DNA of 64,000 bases from Pseudosporangium ferrugineum (GCF_003002065.1 NZ_PVZG01000014.1:1-64000), one strand, 5' to 3'. Shown: positions 49,227-58,932, counted from the stretch's first letter. Notes: generated by a model from the letters alone, not told the origin. Program-made: numbers and translations.

Positions 49227-49950
49227 ATTTGGCCGCGAGACACCGCTGCCGCCGTGGCGGACCGACGGGTTGCCATGACGCCTCCATCCGTGGGGTTGTC
49301 TACCCTCGGATACGAGCCTCGACCGCCCCTCGGATCAGCGCCGTACTCGCCGTGCGACGCCCTGACCGGCGACGACATGATCCACATAGGGCAAGGACAT
49401 TTACGATATCCGATGCCGTCGAGCGCGGTGAGCTGCCCCGGAAGCGGCCCCGGGGCAAGGCGGCACACCGCCCGCGAGAGCGTTATCTGTACGCCATATG
49501 CACACTCGGACATGCACTGGACGGAGACACGTGCGGACGCGCCGGGTGCAGATGCACGCTGCAGATGCACCCGGGGTGGGTGAGCGAGGGCGGAGGGCGA
49601 CCAGGTAGGACGGTGCGGAGCACCGCCGACGGCCGGCCGAGGGCCGCGAAGAAGGCGGCAGCGGGCGCGAGGCCGGGGCGAGCAGGGCGCGGTGCGGGAA
49701 GTGGCGCCCGGGTGGGTGCGGCGGCGTGGTCTGGGTGGGTTCGGGAAGCGGACGGGGTGAACCGGCCGGTGGGGCGTGAGGGGGCCGGGACGGCACGGGC
49801 CCGGGCGTGGTGCCACGGGACCGTGCTGTGCCCGTACCGGAAAACGGTGTTGAATTGTCCGTCGATCGGGAACCCTTTGATCGGCGGCTTTTCCCTGGTC
49901 CGTCCGGCGGCCCGGGGCGCAACCGGGTCTCCCTCGCGACGGGGGCAGGG
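49227..49950. other. Long intergenic region with one doubtful small ORF
   Basis: About 720 bases lie between the EboE-like promoter and the end of the Gfo/Idh gene. On the + strand near 49400-49590 a frame reads TISDAVERGELPRKRP, then YLYAICTLGHALDGDTC and CRCTLQMHPGW, a Cys/His-rich stretch that could be a small zinc-binding protein. It has no clear start and its tail is shadow-like, so I do not call it as a gene. A weak, long inverted repeat of GC-rich sequence lies around 49610-49760. Confidence 0.35.
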
Positions 49951-51135
49951 TCAGACAGTTGCCAGGGCGGCCTCCACGGGGACCCAGGCGGACGAGGCCG
50001 CCGATTTTTCGACGGCGTCCAGGACGAGCTGGACCTGGAGGGCGTCCGCGAAGGACGGTGCCGGGTCCTCGCCGGCCGCGACCGCCGCGATCAGGTCGCG
50101 GACCTCGTGGGTGAACGAGTGCTCGTAGCCGATCAGGTGGCCGGCCGGCCACCACGCCGCCATGTACGGGTGATCGGGTTCGGTCACCAGGATGCGGCTG
50201 AAGCCCTGCTCGCTGGTGGGGAGCGTGGCGTCGTAGAACTCGAGTTCGTTCATGCGCTCGAAGTCGAACGCGACCGAGCCGAGGGAACCGTTGAGCTCCA
50301 CCCGGAGGCCGTTCTTGCGGCCCGTGGCGAAGCGGGTGGCCTCGTACGTGGCGATCGCTCCCCCGTCGAGCCGGGCCAGGAACAGCGCGGCGTCGTCCAC
50401 GGTGACCTCGCCCGAGCCGGCGTGGCCGTTGCCGGACGCGGCCAGGCCGGCCGCCTCCAGGGGCAGTGGCCGTTCGCGGACGAAGGTCTCGGTCAGCGCG
50501 CTGACGCCGGTGATCTGCTGGCCGGTCACGAACTGGGTGAGGTCGACGATGTGCGCGCCGATGTCGCCCAGCGCCCCGGAGCCGGCCACGTCCCGGCGCA
50601 GCCGCCAGACCAGCGGGAACTCCGGGTCGACGATCCAGTCCTGGAGGTACACCGCGCGGACGTGCCGGACCGTGCCGATCCGGCCCGCCGCCACCAGTTC
50701 GCGCATCAGCGCCACGGCGGGCACCCGGCGGTAGTTGAAGCCGCACATCGTACGGACGCCGTGCGCCTGCGCGGCCGCCGCCGCCTCGGCCATCTGCCGG
50801 GCCTCGGCGACCGAGTTGGCCAGGGGCTTCTCGCACAGCACGTGCTTGCCGGCGGCGAGCGCGGCCAGCGCGATCTCCGCGTGGGTGTCGCCCGGGGTGC
50901 AGATGTCCACCAGGTCGACCTCGTCGGAGGCGACGACCTGGCGCCAGTCCGTGGCGTGCGACTCCCAGCCGAGCTTGGACGCCGCGGCCGCGACCTTGTT
51001 CTCGTCGCGGCCGCAGACAACCGACAGGCGCGCCGACAGCGGCAGGTCGAACGCGTGGTTGACGGTGCGCCATGCCTGAGAGTGCGCGGCGCCCATGAAC
51101 GCGTAACCGATCATGCCGACCCGCAGCTGCCCCAT
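49951..51135 (-). CDS. Gfo/Idh/MocA-family oxidoreductase
   Basis: A 394-residue NAD(P)-dependent dehydrogenase. Rossmann start LRVGMIGYAFMGAAHSQAW, the catalytic-lysine motif AGKHVLCEKPLANSVAEA (EKP), and a C-terminal alpha/beta domain with GSGALGDIGAHIVDL (Asp/His pair). Family members oxidise inositols and sugars. AAGGAGA precedes ATG 51135. It lies directly downstream of the sugar-binding protein gene, so its substrate is probably the imported sugar. Confidence 0.92.
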   Translation of the reverse strand: MGQLRVGMIGYAFMGAAHSQAWRTVNHAFDLPLSARLSVVCGRDENKVAAAASKLGWESHATDWRQVVASDEVDLVDICTPGDTHAEIALAALAAGKHVLCEKPLANSVAEARQMAEAAAAAQAHGVRTMCGFNYRRVPAVALMRELVAAGRIGTVRHVRAVYLQDWIVDPEFPLVWRLRRDVAGSGALGDIGAHIVDLTQFVTGQQITGVSALTETFVRERPLPLEAAGLAASGNGHAGSGEVTVDDAALFLARLDGGAIATYEATRFATGRKNGLRVELNGSLGSVAFDFERMNELEFYDATLPTSEQGFSRILVTEPDHPYMAAWWPAGHLIGYEHSFTHEVRDLIAAVAAGEDPAPSFADALQVQLVLDAVEKSAASSAWVPVEAALATV

Positions 51136-51175
51136 GAGATCTCCTTACGACGAAGCGACGAAGTGGCGGACCGCT

Positions 51176-52219
51176 TTAGAAGCCGAGCTTGCTGTACTGG
51201 GCCGCGTTCTCCTTGGTGATCGTCTCGGAGGCGAGCGTGATCTCCTTGGGCACCTGGAGTTCGACCAGGTCGGCCATGCCCTTGCCCTGCCCGATCAGCC
51301 GGGCCAGGGAGATCGCCGACGACGCCATCGACGGGCTGTACGTGACCGTCGCCTTCAGCGGGCTGTTGTCCGCGGCGATGGCCTCGATCGCGGCCTTGGA
51401 GCCCGCGCCGCCGACCATGATGAACTCCTTGCGGTTCGTCTGGTTGATCGCGGCGAGCACGCCGATGCCCTGGTCGTCGTCGTGGTTCCAGAGGGCGTCG
51501 ATCTTCGGCAGCGCCTGGAGGATCTCGGTGGCGGCGCGCTGGCCGGTGTCGGCGGTGAACTCGGCGGGCCGGCGGTTGGCGACCTTGAAGCCGTACACCG
51601 CGAGGGCCTCGTTGAAGCCGCGGGTGCGCTCCTGGGTGAGCTCCAGCGAGTCGATGCCGGGGATCTCGCCGATGATCGGGTTGGCCACGCCCTTCGCCTT
51701 GAGCTGCTCGCCGATGTACGTGCCGGCGGCCAGGCCCATGCCGAAGTTGTCGCCCTTGATCTGCAGCCGGTACGCGCCCCGGTCCGGGAACGCCCGGTCC
51801 AGGTTGACCACCGGGATGCCGGCGCGCATGGCCTGCAGCCCGACCGCGTTGAGCTCCTTGCCGTCGTGCGGCAGCAGCACGATGACGTTGGGCTTCTGCG
51901 CGATCAGGGTGGACAGTGCCGCGCGCTGGGCGGCCGCGTCGGCGCCCGCCTCGACGCTGCGGAACTCCACGTCCTGGTACGCCCCGGCCTGCGCCTTGGC
52001 GTTGTTGGTGATCGCGGCGACCCAGCCGTGGTCGGCGGCCGGCGCGGAGAAGCCGATGACGACCTTCTGGCCCGGCGCGGCGTTCTTGTTGTCGCCGCCG
52101 GCGTTGGTGTTGATCTGGGTGTTCTCGCCGGGGTCGTTGCTGGTGCAGGCGGTGAGCAGGGCGCCGGCGCCCACGGCGGCGCCGCCGAAGAGGATGCGAC
52201 GACGGGACAGAGCGTTCAT
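51176..52219 (-). CDS. Sugar ABC transporter substrate-binding lipoprotein
   Basis: A 347-residue periplasmic-binding protein of the ribose/inositol (type I) class. The signal has a twin-arginine-like SRRRILFGG and a lipobox LLTACTS. The two lobes are visible: VVIGFSAPAADHGWVAAITNNAKAQ and PNVIVLLPHDGKELNAVGLQAMRAGIPVVNLDR. GGGAGA precedes ATG 52219. The permease and ATPase genes lie upstream on the same strand. Confidence 0.93.
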   Translation of the reverse strand: MNALSRRRILFGGAAVGAGALLTACTSNDPGENTQINTNAGGDNKNAAPGQKVVIGFSAPAADHGWVAAITNNAKAQAGAYQDVEFRSVEAGADAAAQRAALSTLIAQKPNVIVLLPHDGKELNAVGLQAMRAGIPVVNLDRAFPDRGAYRLQIKGDNFGMGLAAGTYIGEQLKAKGVANPIIGEIPGIDSLELTQERTRGFNEALAVYGFKVANRRPAEFTADTGQRAATEILQALPKIDALWNHDDDQGIGVLAAINQTNRKEFIMVGGAGSKAAIEAIAADNSPLKATVTYSPSMASSAISLARLIGQGKGMADLVELQVPKEITLASETITKENAAQYSKLGF

Positions 52220-52281
52220 CGTTTTCTCCCAGGGGTGACCGGGCGGCCGTCGACGGTCGCCGGTGAGGTGGGGGGGCAGGA

Positions 52282-53358
52282 TCAGGAAGTGGGCTTGCGC
52301 CCGAACAACTGGGTGAGTGAGCGGTAGCGGAACTGCTGGACCAAGACGGCGGCGACGATGATGCCGCCCTTGACCATGTTCTGGACCTCGGTGGAGAGGT
52401 TGTTGATGGCGAACAGGTTGGTGATGGTGGAGAAGACCAGCACCCCGAACAGGGCGCCGATGATGGTGCCGCGGCCGCCGCTGAGCAGCGTGCCACCGAT
52501 GATCGCCGCGGCGATCGCGTCGAGTTCGTAGAGGTTCGCCATCGCGGCCTGCGCGCTGGTCGCCTGCGAGGTGAGCATGATCGCCGCGATGCCGCAGCAG
52601 AGGCCGGACAGGGCGTACAGGAGCACGGTGTGCAGCCGCACGTTGATGCCGGCCAGGCGGGCGGCCTCGACGTTGCCGCCGACGGCGACCGTGCGGCGGC
52701 CGAAGGTGGTGCGGTTGAGCAGCACCCAGCCCGCCGCGACGACCAGCGCCAGGATGATGACCAGCATCGGGATGCCGAGGATCTTGGTGCTGGCGATGTC
52801 GTTGATGGTGGTGTTCGAGGACACCTGCGTCTGCTTGCCGGAGATCTGGGCGGCCAGGCCGCGCGCCGCGACCATCATCGCGAGCGTGGCGATGAAGGGC
52901 ACGAGTTTTCCGTACGAGATCAGCACGCCGTTGATGAGTCCCACGACCACGCCGACCACGATCGCCGTGAAGATCATGCCGGCGGTGCCGTAGCTCTGCG
53001 TGGCGAGCGTGGTGGACCAGACGCCGGCCACCGCGACGATCGCGCCGACGGAGAGGTCGATGCCGCCACCGATGATCACGAACGTCATGCCGACGGTGAC
53101 CACGCCGATCGCCGACGCCTGCTGCAGGATCGTCCAGACGTTGTCGGTCACCCAGCCGGCGTCGCCGTACAGCTCGGGGCGGGTGACGATGCCGATGATG
53201 ACCAGGACGACGAGGACGCCGACCAGGCCGAGGTTGCGGCGTACGGGATCCGCTCCGTCGCTCTTCCACCAGCTCTGCCGGGGCAGCGACGCGGCGACGC
53301 CCGCGTCGACCGGCGGGGACTGCGCCGGCACGCCGGGCTTCGTGCTCTGATCCGTCAT
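52282..53358 (-). CDS. Sugar ABC transporter permease (RbsC-like)
   Basis: A 358-residue BPD_transp_2 permease with about eight to ten helices. Family landmarks: VGMTFVIIGGGIDLSVGAI, and GGTLLSGGRGTIIGALFGVLV. A hydrophilic N-terminal leader of about 45 residues precedes the first helix. It overlaps the ATPase stop by four bases. Confidence 0.93.
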   Translation of the reverse strand: MTDQSTKPGVPAQSPPVDAGVAASLPRQSWWKSDGADPVRRNLGLVGVLVVLVIIGIVTRPELYGDAGWVTDNVWTILQQASAIGVVTVGMTFVIIGGGIDLSVGAIVAVAGVWSTTLATQSYGTAGMIFTAIVVGVVVGLINGVLISYGKLVPFIATLAMMVAARGLAAQISGKQTQVSSNTTINDIASTKILGIPMLVIILALVVAAGWVLLNRTTFGRRTVAVGGNVEAARLAGINVRLHTVLLYALSGLCCGIAAIMLTSQATSAQAAMANLYELDAIAAAIIGGTLLSGGRGTIIGALFGVLVFSTITNLFAINNLSTEVQNMVKGGIIVAAVLVQQFRYRSLTQLFGRKPTS

Positions 53359-55013
53359 GCCGGTTCTCCCTCCATGAGGGACCCCGCCATGACGAGGTCC
53401 AGAACGGTGTCTTCGTCGATCTCGTCCGCGGGCGCCTCGTGGATCAGGTGCCCCTCGCGCATGACCAGGACGCGGTCGGCGAGTCCGAGCACCTCGGGCA
53501 CCTCGCTGGAGACCAGCAGCACCCCCACGCCGCCGGCCGCGAGATCGTGGATGACCTGGTAGAGCTCCGCGCGGGCGCCGACGTCGACGCCGCGGGTCGG
53601 TTCGTCGAGCAGCAGCAGCTTCGTCTTGTCGAGCAGCCAGCGGCCGACGACGACCTTCTGCTGGTTGCCGCCGGACAGCGTGCGTACGGGCCGGCTCACG
53701 TCGCGGGGCCGCAGCTCCAGCTGGTCCGCCGTGCGCAGCGCCGCCTCGCGCTCCCTGCCGGCGTCGGTGAAGCCGCCGCGGGCGTACCCGGAGAACGAGG
53801 AGAGCGTCATGTTGCGGTAGATCGGCTCGTCCAGCAGCAGCGCCTGGCTCTTGCGCTCCTCCGGGGCCATGCCGACGCCGTGGCGCACCGCGGCGCCGAT
53901 GCTGCGGATGACCTTGCCGTCCACCCGGACCGTTCCCGCGTCCGCCCGGCGCGCGCCGAAGATCGTCTCCAGCAGCTCCGACCGGCCGGAGCCGACCAGG
54001 CCGGCGATCCCGACGATCTCCCCCGCCCGTACGGTCAGCGACGCGTCGGCGAACTCGCCCTCCCGGGTGAGGCCCTCGACCTCCAGCAGCGGCTTGCCCC
54101 GCGCGGCGGCGGCCCGCGGCGGGAAGACGTACTCGATGGTGCGGCCCGTCATCCGGCTGACGAGCTCCCGGGTCGGGGTGTCGCGGGCCGGCAGGTTCGC
54201 CGCGGTGGTCCGGCCGTCCTTGAGGACGGTGACCCGGTCGCCGATGTCGCGGATCTCCTCGAGCCGGTGCGAGATGTAGATGACCGCGATGCCGTGCGAG
54301 GTCAGCTCCCGGATGATCCGGAACAGGTTTTCCACCTCGTCATGAGCGAGCACGGCGCTGGGCTCGTCCATGACGATCAGCTTGGCGTCGTGCGAGAGCG
54401 CGCGGGCCATGCTGACGATCTGCTTGCCCGCCGCGGGCAGCGAGCGGACCAGGCGGCGCGGCGGGATCTGCGGGTGCCCGAGCCGGCCCAGGATCTCCCG
54501 GGTACGGGCGGCAGTGGCGCGCCGGCGCAGGAACCCGCCGCGGCTCTCCTCGTGACCGAGGAAGGCGTTCTCGGCCACCGACAGCTCGTCGACGAGGTCG
54601 AGCTCCTGGTAGATCGTGGCGATCCCGGCGCGCATGGCCGCCTGCGGGCTGGCCGGTGCGAACGGCCGGCCCAGCAGGCTGATGCTGCCCTCGTCGGCGT
54701 GGTGCACCCCGGCCAGGATCTTGATCAGGGTGGACTTGCCGGCGCCGTTCTGCCCGAGGAGACAGTGGACCTCGCCGGCGCGGACCTCGAGCTCGACGCC
54801 GTCCAGGGCGCGTACGCCCGGGAAGGTCTTGACGACGCCCTCCAGCTTGAGGACGACCTCGCTCTCCCCCCGGCCGTTCACCGCCGCTTCCTCCCCGCGG
54901 CCGTTCATGGCCGCCTCCTTCCGGCGGTCGCTCCCGGCCGGCTCCTTCCGGCAGTCGCTCCCGGCCGGCTCCTTCCGGCGGTCGCTCCCGGCCGCCTCGT
55001 CCGGGGCGGTCAT
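53355..55013 (-). CDS. Sugar ABC transporter ATP-binding protein, double ATPase
   Basis: A 552-residue RbsA/XylG-type protein with two ABC domains. Domain 1: Walker A LLGQNGAGKSTLIKIL and Walker B LIVMDEPSAVL. Domain 2 begins GEIVGIAGLVGSGRSELLE (degenerate Walker A), with signature LSGGNQQKVVVGRWLL and LLLDEPTRGVDVG. The first 50 residues are an odd low-complexity leader of repeated AGSDRRKEP units encoded by a 27-bp tandem repeat. ATG 55013 overlaps the ROK stop; an internal ATG at 54908 would skip the repeats and may be the true start. Confidence 0.92.
   Translation of the reverse strand: MTAPDEAAGSDRRKEPAGSDCRKEPAGSDRRKEAAMNGRGEEAAVNGRGESEVVLKLEGVVKTFPGVRALDGVELEVRAGEVHCLLGQNGAGKSTLIKILAGVHHADEGSISLLGRPFAPASPQAAMRAGIATIYQELDLVDELSVAENAFLGHEESRGGFLRRRATAARTREILGRLGHPQIPPRRLVRSLPAAGKQIVSMARALSHDAKLIVMDEPSAVLAHDEVENLFRIIRELTSHGIAVIYISHRLEEIRDIGDRVTVLKDGRTTAANLPARDTPTRELVSRMTGRTIEYVFPPRAAAARGKPLLEVEGLTREGEFADASLTVRAGEIVGIAGLVGSGRSELLETIFGARRADAGTVRVDGKVIRSIGAAVRHGVGMAPEERKSQALLLDEPIYRNMTLSSFSGYARGGFTDAGREREAALRTADQLELRPRDVSRPVRTLSGGNQQKVVVGRWLLDKTKLLLLDEPTRGVDVGARAELYQVIHDLAAGGVGVLLVSSEVPEVLGLADRVLVMREGHLIHEAPADEIDEDTVLDLVMAGSLMEGEPA
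54908..55000 (-). repeat. 27-bp in-frame tandem repeat at the start of the ABC ATPase gene
   Basis: Three copies of a 27-bp unit (CTCCTTCCGGCGGTCGCTCC plus CGGCCGG on the + strand) encode AGSDRRKEP three times; a related shorter repeat encodes NGRGEEAA/NGRGES next to it. It lies between the ROK stop codon and the first conserved ATPase residue. Confidence 0.85.
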
Positions 55014-56194
55014 GACGCCTGCTCGAAGGCCGTGTCGCTGGCGAGGACCGCGGCGCCGGTGACGCCCGCGCGGGCGCCCAGCTCGCTGAGCACCACGGGC
55101 AGGTTCCCGGTCGCCAGCGGCAGCGAGCGCCGGTAGACGACGCTGCGGATCTCCGCCAGCAGGATGTGGCCCAGCTGCGCGAGCCCGCCCCCGATCACGA
55201 TCATCGACGGGTTCGCGAAGCTGACCAGCGTGGCGAGGGTGGCACCGACCCTGCGCCCGCCGTCCCGGATCAGCCGGATGCAGGTGACGTCACCCTCGGC
55301 GGCCCCGTCGGCGACATCGCGGGCGCCGAGATCCCCGTTGGCCGCCAGCCGCTCGGCCAGGGCCGGCGACTCCCCGCTGCGCGCCGCGGCGGTCGCGTCG
55401 CGGGAGAGGGCTGCGCCGCTGAAGAGTGCCTCGAGGCACCCCGCATTGCCGCACGAACACATCGGACCGTGCGCGTCGACCTGGATGTGGCCGATGTCGC
55501 CGGCGCAGCCGTCCACCCCGCGGTAGACGTCGCCGGCCAGGTGGATCCCGCACCCTATTCCCGTACCGATCTTGACGAACAGGAAGTCGTCGACCGAGTG
55601 GGCGACCCCGCCGTGCCGTTCCCCGATGGCCATGATGTTGACGTCGTTGTCGACGACGGCCGGGCAGCCGTGCTCGCGGGTGAGCAGCTCGCGCACCGGA
55701 TAGCGGTCCCAGCCGGGCATGATCGGCGGGGACACCGGCACCCCGTCACGGAAGCTGACCGGCCCGGGCACCCCGATCCCGACCGCGTCGAGCCGCTCGA
55801 AGGCGCCGTCGATCCTGGCCTTCGCCAGCAGCTCGTTGACCCGGTGCAGGATCGCCTTGGGCCCGCTGCGGATGTCGGCGTTCTCCCGGTACGCGGCGAC
55901 GGGCTCGAGCCGCCCGTTGGTGACCTCGATGTCGATGGAGCTGGCACCGAGATCGACGGCGGCGAACCGCAGCCGGGGATGCAGCTCGACCAGCGTGGAG
56001 CGGCGTCCCCCGCGGGAGGCGGCCATCCCGGCCTCGGCGATGTAGCCGGCCGAGACCAGGCGCTCGACCTCGGCCAGCAGCCGCGGGCGGGTCAGATCGA
56101 GCCGGTCACCGAGCTCCGCACGGGAGATGGGACCCTCGTCCCGCAGCAGACGGAGAAGGCGCAGATGGGGAGCGTCGACGAGATGCACGGGCAA
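55010..56194 (-). CDS. ROK-family transcriptional repressor
   Basis: A 394-residue protein: N-terminal winged HTH (LLRLLRDEGPISRAELGDRLDLTRPRLLAEVERLV), then a ROK sugar-kinase-like domain with VDLGASSIDIEVTNG and the zinc motif MCSCGNAGCLE. Repressors of this kind release DNA when their sugar or sugar phosphate binds. It is the first gene of the carbohydrate transport operon, coupled to the ATPase gene by four bases, so autoregulation of the operon is likely. Confidence 0.92.
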   Translation of the reverse strand: MPVHLVDAPHLRLLRLLRDEGPISRAELGDRLDLTRPRLLAEVERLVSAGYIAEAGMAASRGGRRSTLVELHPRLRFAAVDLGASSIDIEVTNGRLEPVAAYRENADIRSGPKAILHRVNELLAKARIDGAFERLDAVGIGVPGPVSFRDGVPVSPPIMPGWDRYPVRELLTREHGCPAVVDNDVNIMAIGERHGGVAHSVDDFLFVKIGTGIGCGIHLAGDVYRGVDGCAGDIGHIQVDAHGPMCSCGNAGCLEALFSGAALSRDATAAARSGESPALAERLAANGDLGARDVADGAAEGDVTCIRLIRDGGRRVGATLATLVSFANPSMIVIGGGLAQLGHILLAEIRSVVYRRSLPLATGNLPVVLSELGARAGVTGAAVLASDTAFEQAS

Positions 56195-56294
56195 CCTCCG
56201 GGCCGTTCACACCGCCGAAACGGTGTGGTGTCACGCCCGTCACACTAGGGCCCTTCCGCCGCGGTAGTCCATACCTTCTCGTTGATCACTACAA

Positions 56295-56318
56295 ACTTTT
56301 GTCGCGGAATTCAAAAGT
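56295..56318. promoter_or_regulatory. AT-rich inverted repeat upstream of the ROK operon
   Basis: ACTTTTG and CAAAAGT are separated by ten bases, in the most AT-rich patch of the region, about 100 bases upstream of the ROK start. It could be the ROK operator or a promoter element; no test is possible by eye. Confidence 0.4.
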
Positions 56319-56488
56319 AACGGCGTGGCTCGCGCCTTCCGGCGTGCCGCCGGTGCCCTCTCCGCTCGCCGCCCGCGCCCTTGCCCGGTCGTCTCCGGCG
56401 TCCTTCCCGGACGTCTCCGGGGTCCTTTCCCGGACGCGCGACGGCCGCGGGCCCTGTGCGGGTGCCGCGGCCGTCGGGGCTTGCCGGG

Positions 56489-57628
56489 TCAGGACGTACT
56501 CAGGCCCTTTTCGCTGCCCTTCTTGAGCTTGCGATCGTCGCGGAGCTGGAGGAACGGCTCGTCGTCCGGCGAGTGGCCGGCGGCGATGGCACGCCCGCGC
56601 TCCAGCTCGGCGTCGAGCTCGGCGCCCAGCATGATGGCGATGTTCGAGATCCACAGCCAGACCAGGAAGGCGATGACACCCCCGAGCGTTCCGTACGTCT
56701 TGTTGTAGTTGGCGAAGTTGGCCAGGTAGAGCGCGAACCCGGCGGAGGCGGCCACCCACACCAGCACCGCGAAGATGCCACCCGGGCTGACCCAGCGGAA
56801 GCCGCCCGTCTTGGCGTTCGGCGAGGCCCAGTACAGGATCGCGAACATCAGGCTGACGATGATCACCAGCACCGGCCACTTCGCGATGTTCCAGGTGGTG
56901 ACCGCCGCGTCGCCGAGGCCGATCTTCTCGCCGACCACCCGGGCCACGTCGCCCGTGAACACCACGATGAACGCCGAGATGACCAGCATGACGCCGATGA
57001 CCGCGGTCACCCCGAGCCGGATCGGCAACGTCTTCCAGATCGGCCGGCCCTCGGGCACGTCGTAGATCGCGTTCGACGCCCGCATGAAGGCGCCGATGTA
57101 CCCCGACGCGGACCAGAACGCGGCGACGATACCGATGATCGCCGCGAGCCCGGCCTTGCCCGGGTCCTGCACCTGCGTGAGAACCTGGTTCACCAGATTC
57201 TGGATCTGCTCGCTGGGCGCGACCTGCTGCACCGTCTCCTGCACGGTCTGCTGCCCGTCGTCGCTCAGCATGCCCAACACGGACACCAGCACCAGCGCCC
57301 CGGGGAAGATCGACAGCACCCCGTAGTACGTGAGCGCGGCCGCCCAGTCGGTGACGTTGTCCTGCGAGAACTGCTTGAAGGTCCGCTTGAGCGCCCCGAA
57401 GATACCCTTGCCCTTCAGCTGCGCGGGACTGTCCGGCCCGGCATCGGGCCCCGGCGCCGAAAGATCGTTGTCCCGGTCGCCCCCGGTACGCGACGTCGCC
57501 GCGGCATCAAGATCGAGCCCCTTCTGCGCCCCGGCGGCATCCCTGGCCCCGGCCGCACGAGCCGTGGCAGCGTTCTTGTCGTCGCGGTGCTCATGCGACG
57601 TTTCCTCGGCCTTGCGAAGAAGACTCAT
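56489..57628 (-). CDS. YihY/BrkB-family membrane protein
   Basis: A 379-residue protein. A charged Ala/Gly/Asp-rich N-terminal part of about 85 residues precedes six helices with family motifs FSQDNVTDWAAALTYYGVLSIFP, FWSASGYIGAFMRASNAIYDV and GAFIVVFTGD-like segments, ending LWISNIAIMLGAELDAELERGR. The function of this family (formerly called RNase BN) is not settled; envelope transport is suspected. A hydrophilic Lys-rich tail follows. Confidence 0.9.
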   Translation of the reverse strand: MSLLRKAEETSHEHRDDKNAATARAAGARDAAGAQKGLDLDAAATSRTGGDRDNDLSAPGPDAGPDSPAQLKGKGIFGALKRTFKQFSQDNVTDWAAALTYYGVLSIFPGALVLVSVLGMLSDDGQQTVQETVQQVAPSEQIQNLVNQVLTQVQDPGKAGLAAIIGIVAAFWSASGYIGAFMRASNAIYDVPEGRPIWKTLPIRLGVTAVIGVMLVISAFIVVFTGDVARVVGEKIGLGDAAVTTWNIAKWPVLVIIVSLMFAILYWASPNAKTGGFRWVSPGGIFAVLVWVAASAGFALYLANFANYNKTYGTLGGVIAFLVWLWISNIAIMLGAELDAELERGRAIAAGHSPDDEPFLQLRDDRKLKKGSEKGLSTS

Positions 57629-57860
57629 CGCGGGATACCTCCAGGGCGCTACGCGTCAGATTCTGACCGCGGTCCGCCCGAACCGGCTGACTCCCGGCCG
57701 GCCGGCGGAATCGCGACCTGGCTGGGTGATGCCCGCCATCCTGCTCCTTTAACCACTTTCGGCCCGGCTTGCGTCCAGCGGATCTCCAGGTCAGCGCACC
57801 GCACACGGGAACGCCGACGAACTGGCGAGCGCGGCGGGCGGCCGGGCGGGCGCGGCATCC

Positions 57861-58021
57861 CGGATGCATGAGGCAGCGACGGCGCCCGGGCAGGCGGCTG
57901 CGGGCCGCGGGCCGAGCGGTTGGCTGCGAACGGCGGACCAAGGATGGCGGACAGGCTTCCACGGCCCGCTCCTGTGGCGGACGGGTCGGCCGATTGAAGG
58001 CTCGCGGATGCATGAGGCAGC
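57861..58021. repeat. Pair of 17-bp direct repeats in an empty intergenic region
   Basis: CGGATGCATGAGGCAGC occurs at 57861-57877 and again at 58005-58021 within the roughly 460-base gap between the BrkB-like gene and the ABC-2 permease gene. I see no convincing gene in 57629-58089. Confidence 0.8.
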
Positions 58022-58089
58022 CGCGAGCGTCGGACCGGACGATCCGATCGGGCGCCACCAGGCAGGGCGGGGGTGGGCGTCGGGGTGGG

Positions 58090-58932
58090 TTACTTGCAGA
58101 GGAGTTTTTCGATTCGGCGGCCTGCTACGGACAGGCCGATTGCTACCACCGTCAGGAGGTAGGCGATGTCGATCAGTTGGGTCCAGCCGAGGCCGCCCGT
58201 CGTGATGGCTCGGACCAGGTCGACCGCGCGGTAGAGGGGGGTTGCTTCGACGAGCCAGCGGAGGGCTGCCGGGTAGGCCGTGGCCGGGACGAAGGTGCCC
58301 GAGAAGAGGAAGAGGGCGAACTGGGCGGAGGCGACCAGGTCGAAGTCCTGCCAGCTGCGCATGTAGGTCGACAGGGCCATGCCGGCGGCGCCGAAGGCGA
58401 GACCGACGAGGATGGTGGCGGTCCAGGCGGCCAGGGCGCGGAGGGGGGTGGTCAGGTCCATGGCGACCATGATGATCAGGAAGGCGGCCGCGTAGAGGTT
58501 GCCGCGGATCATCGCCCAGGCCAGTTCGCCGAGGGCTATCTCGATGGGGCGTACGGGGGTGGCGAGCATCCCGTCGTACAGCTTCATGAACTTCATCTTG
58601 CCGAAGAAGTTGAACGTGGTTTCGGAGAGTGCGCCGGTCATGGCCGAGCTGGCCAGCATCGCGGGGGCGACGAACGCGGCGTAGGAGACGACCCGGCCGT
58701 CGGCCAGCGTGAGGTCGCCGACGAGGCTGCCCACGCCGACGCCGATCGACAGGAGGTAGAGGATCGGCTCGAGAAAACCCGAGGCCATGACCAGCCAGTA
58801 CGCGCTGCGCAGCGTCGCGGCGTTGCGTTCGACGACGGACGCCGACCGCCGGGCCGCCCCCTCGAAGGAGATGAGCCGCGGCAGGACGAAGGTGACCACG
58901 TGGGGCTCCTCAAGGCGGTGGACGAAGGACAA
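58090..58932 (-). CDS. ABC-2-type transporter permease
   Basis: A 280-residue permease with six helices. The motifs SGFLEPILYLLSIGVGVGSLV, MKFMKLYDGMLATPVRPIEIALGEL and LFLFSGTFVPATAYP are typical of NodJ/DrrB-like ABC-2 proteins. A second permease gene (59197) and an ATPase gene (59951) lie upstream on the same strand, so the exporter probably uses a permease heterodimer. The gap to the second permease is repeat-rich. Confidence 0.9.
   Translation of the reverse strand: MSFVHRLEEPHVVTFVLPRLISFEGAARRSASVVERNAATLRSAYWLVMASGFLEPILYLLSIGVGVGSLVGDLTLADGRVVSYAAFVAPAMLASSAMTGALSETTFNFFGKMKFMKLYDGMLATPVRPIEIALGELAWAMIRGNLYAAAFLIIMVAMDLTTPLRALAAWTATILVGLAFGAAGMALSTYMRSWQDFDLVASAQFALFLFSGTFVPATAYPAALRWLVEATPLYRAVDLVRAITTGGLGWTQLIDIAYLLTVVAIGLSVAGRRIEKLLCK

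Noticed and set aside
49220..50128. A 302-codon + strand gene
   Set aside because: Its second half is antisense to the Gfo/Idh gene and low-complexity; only a short internal Cys/His-rich segment looks protein-like, reported as a finding instead.
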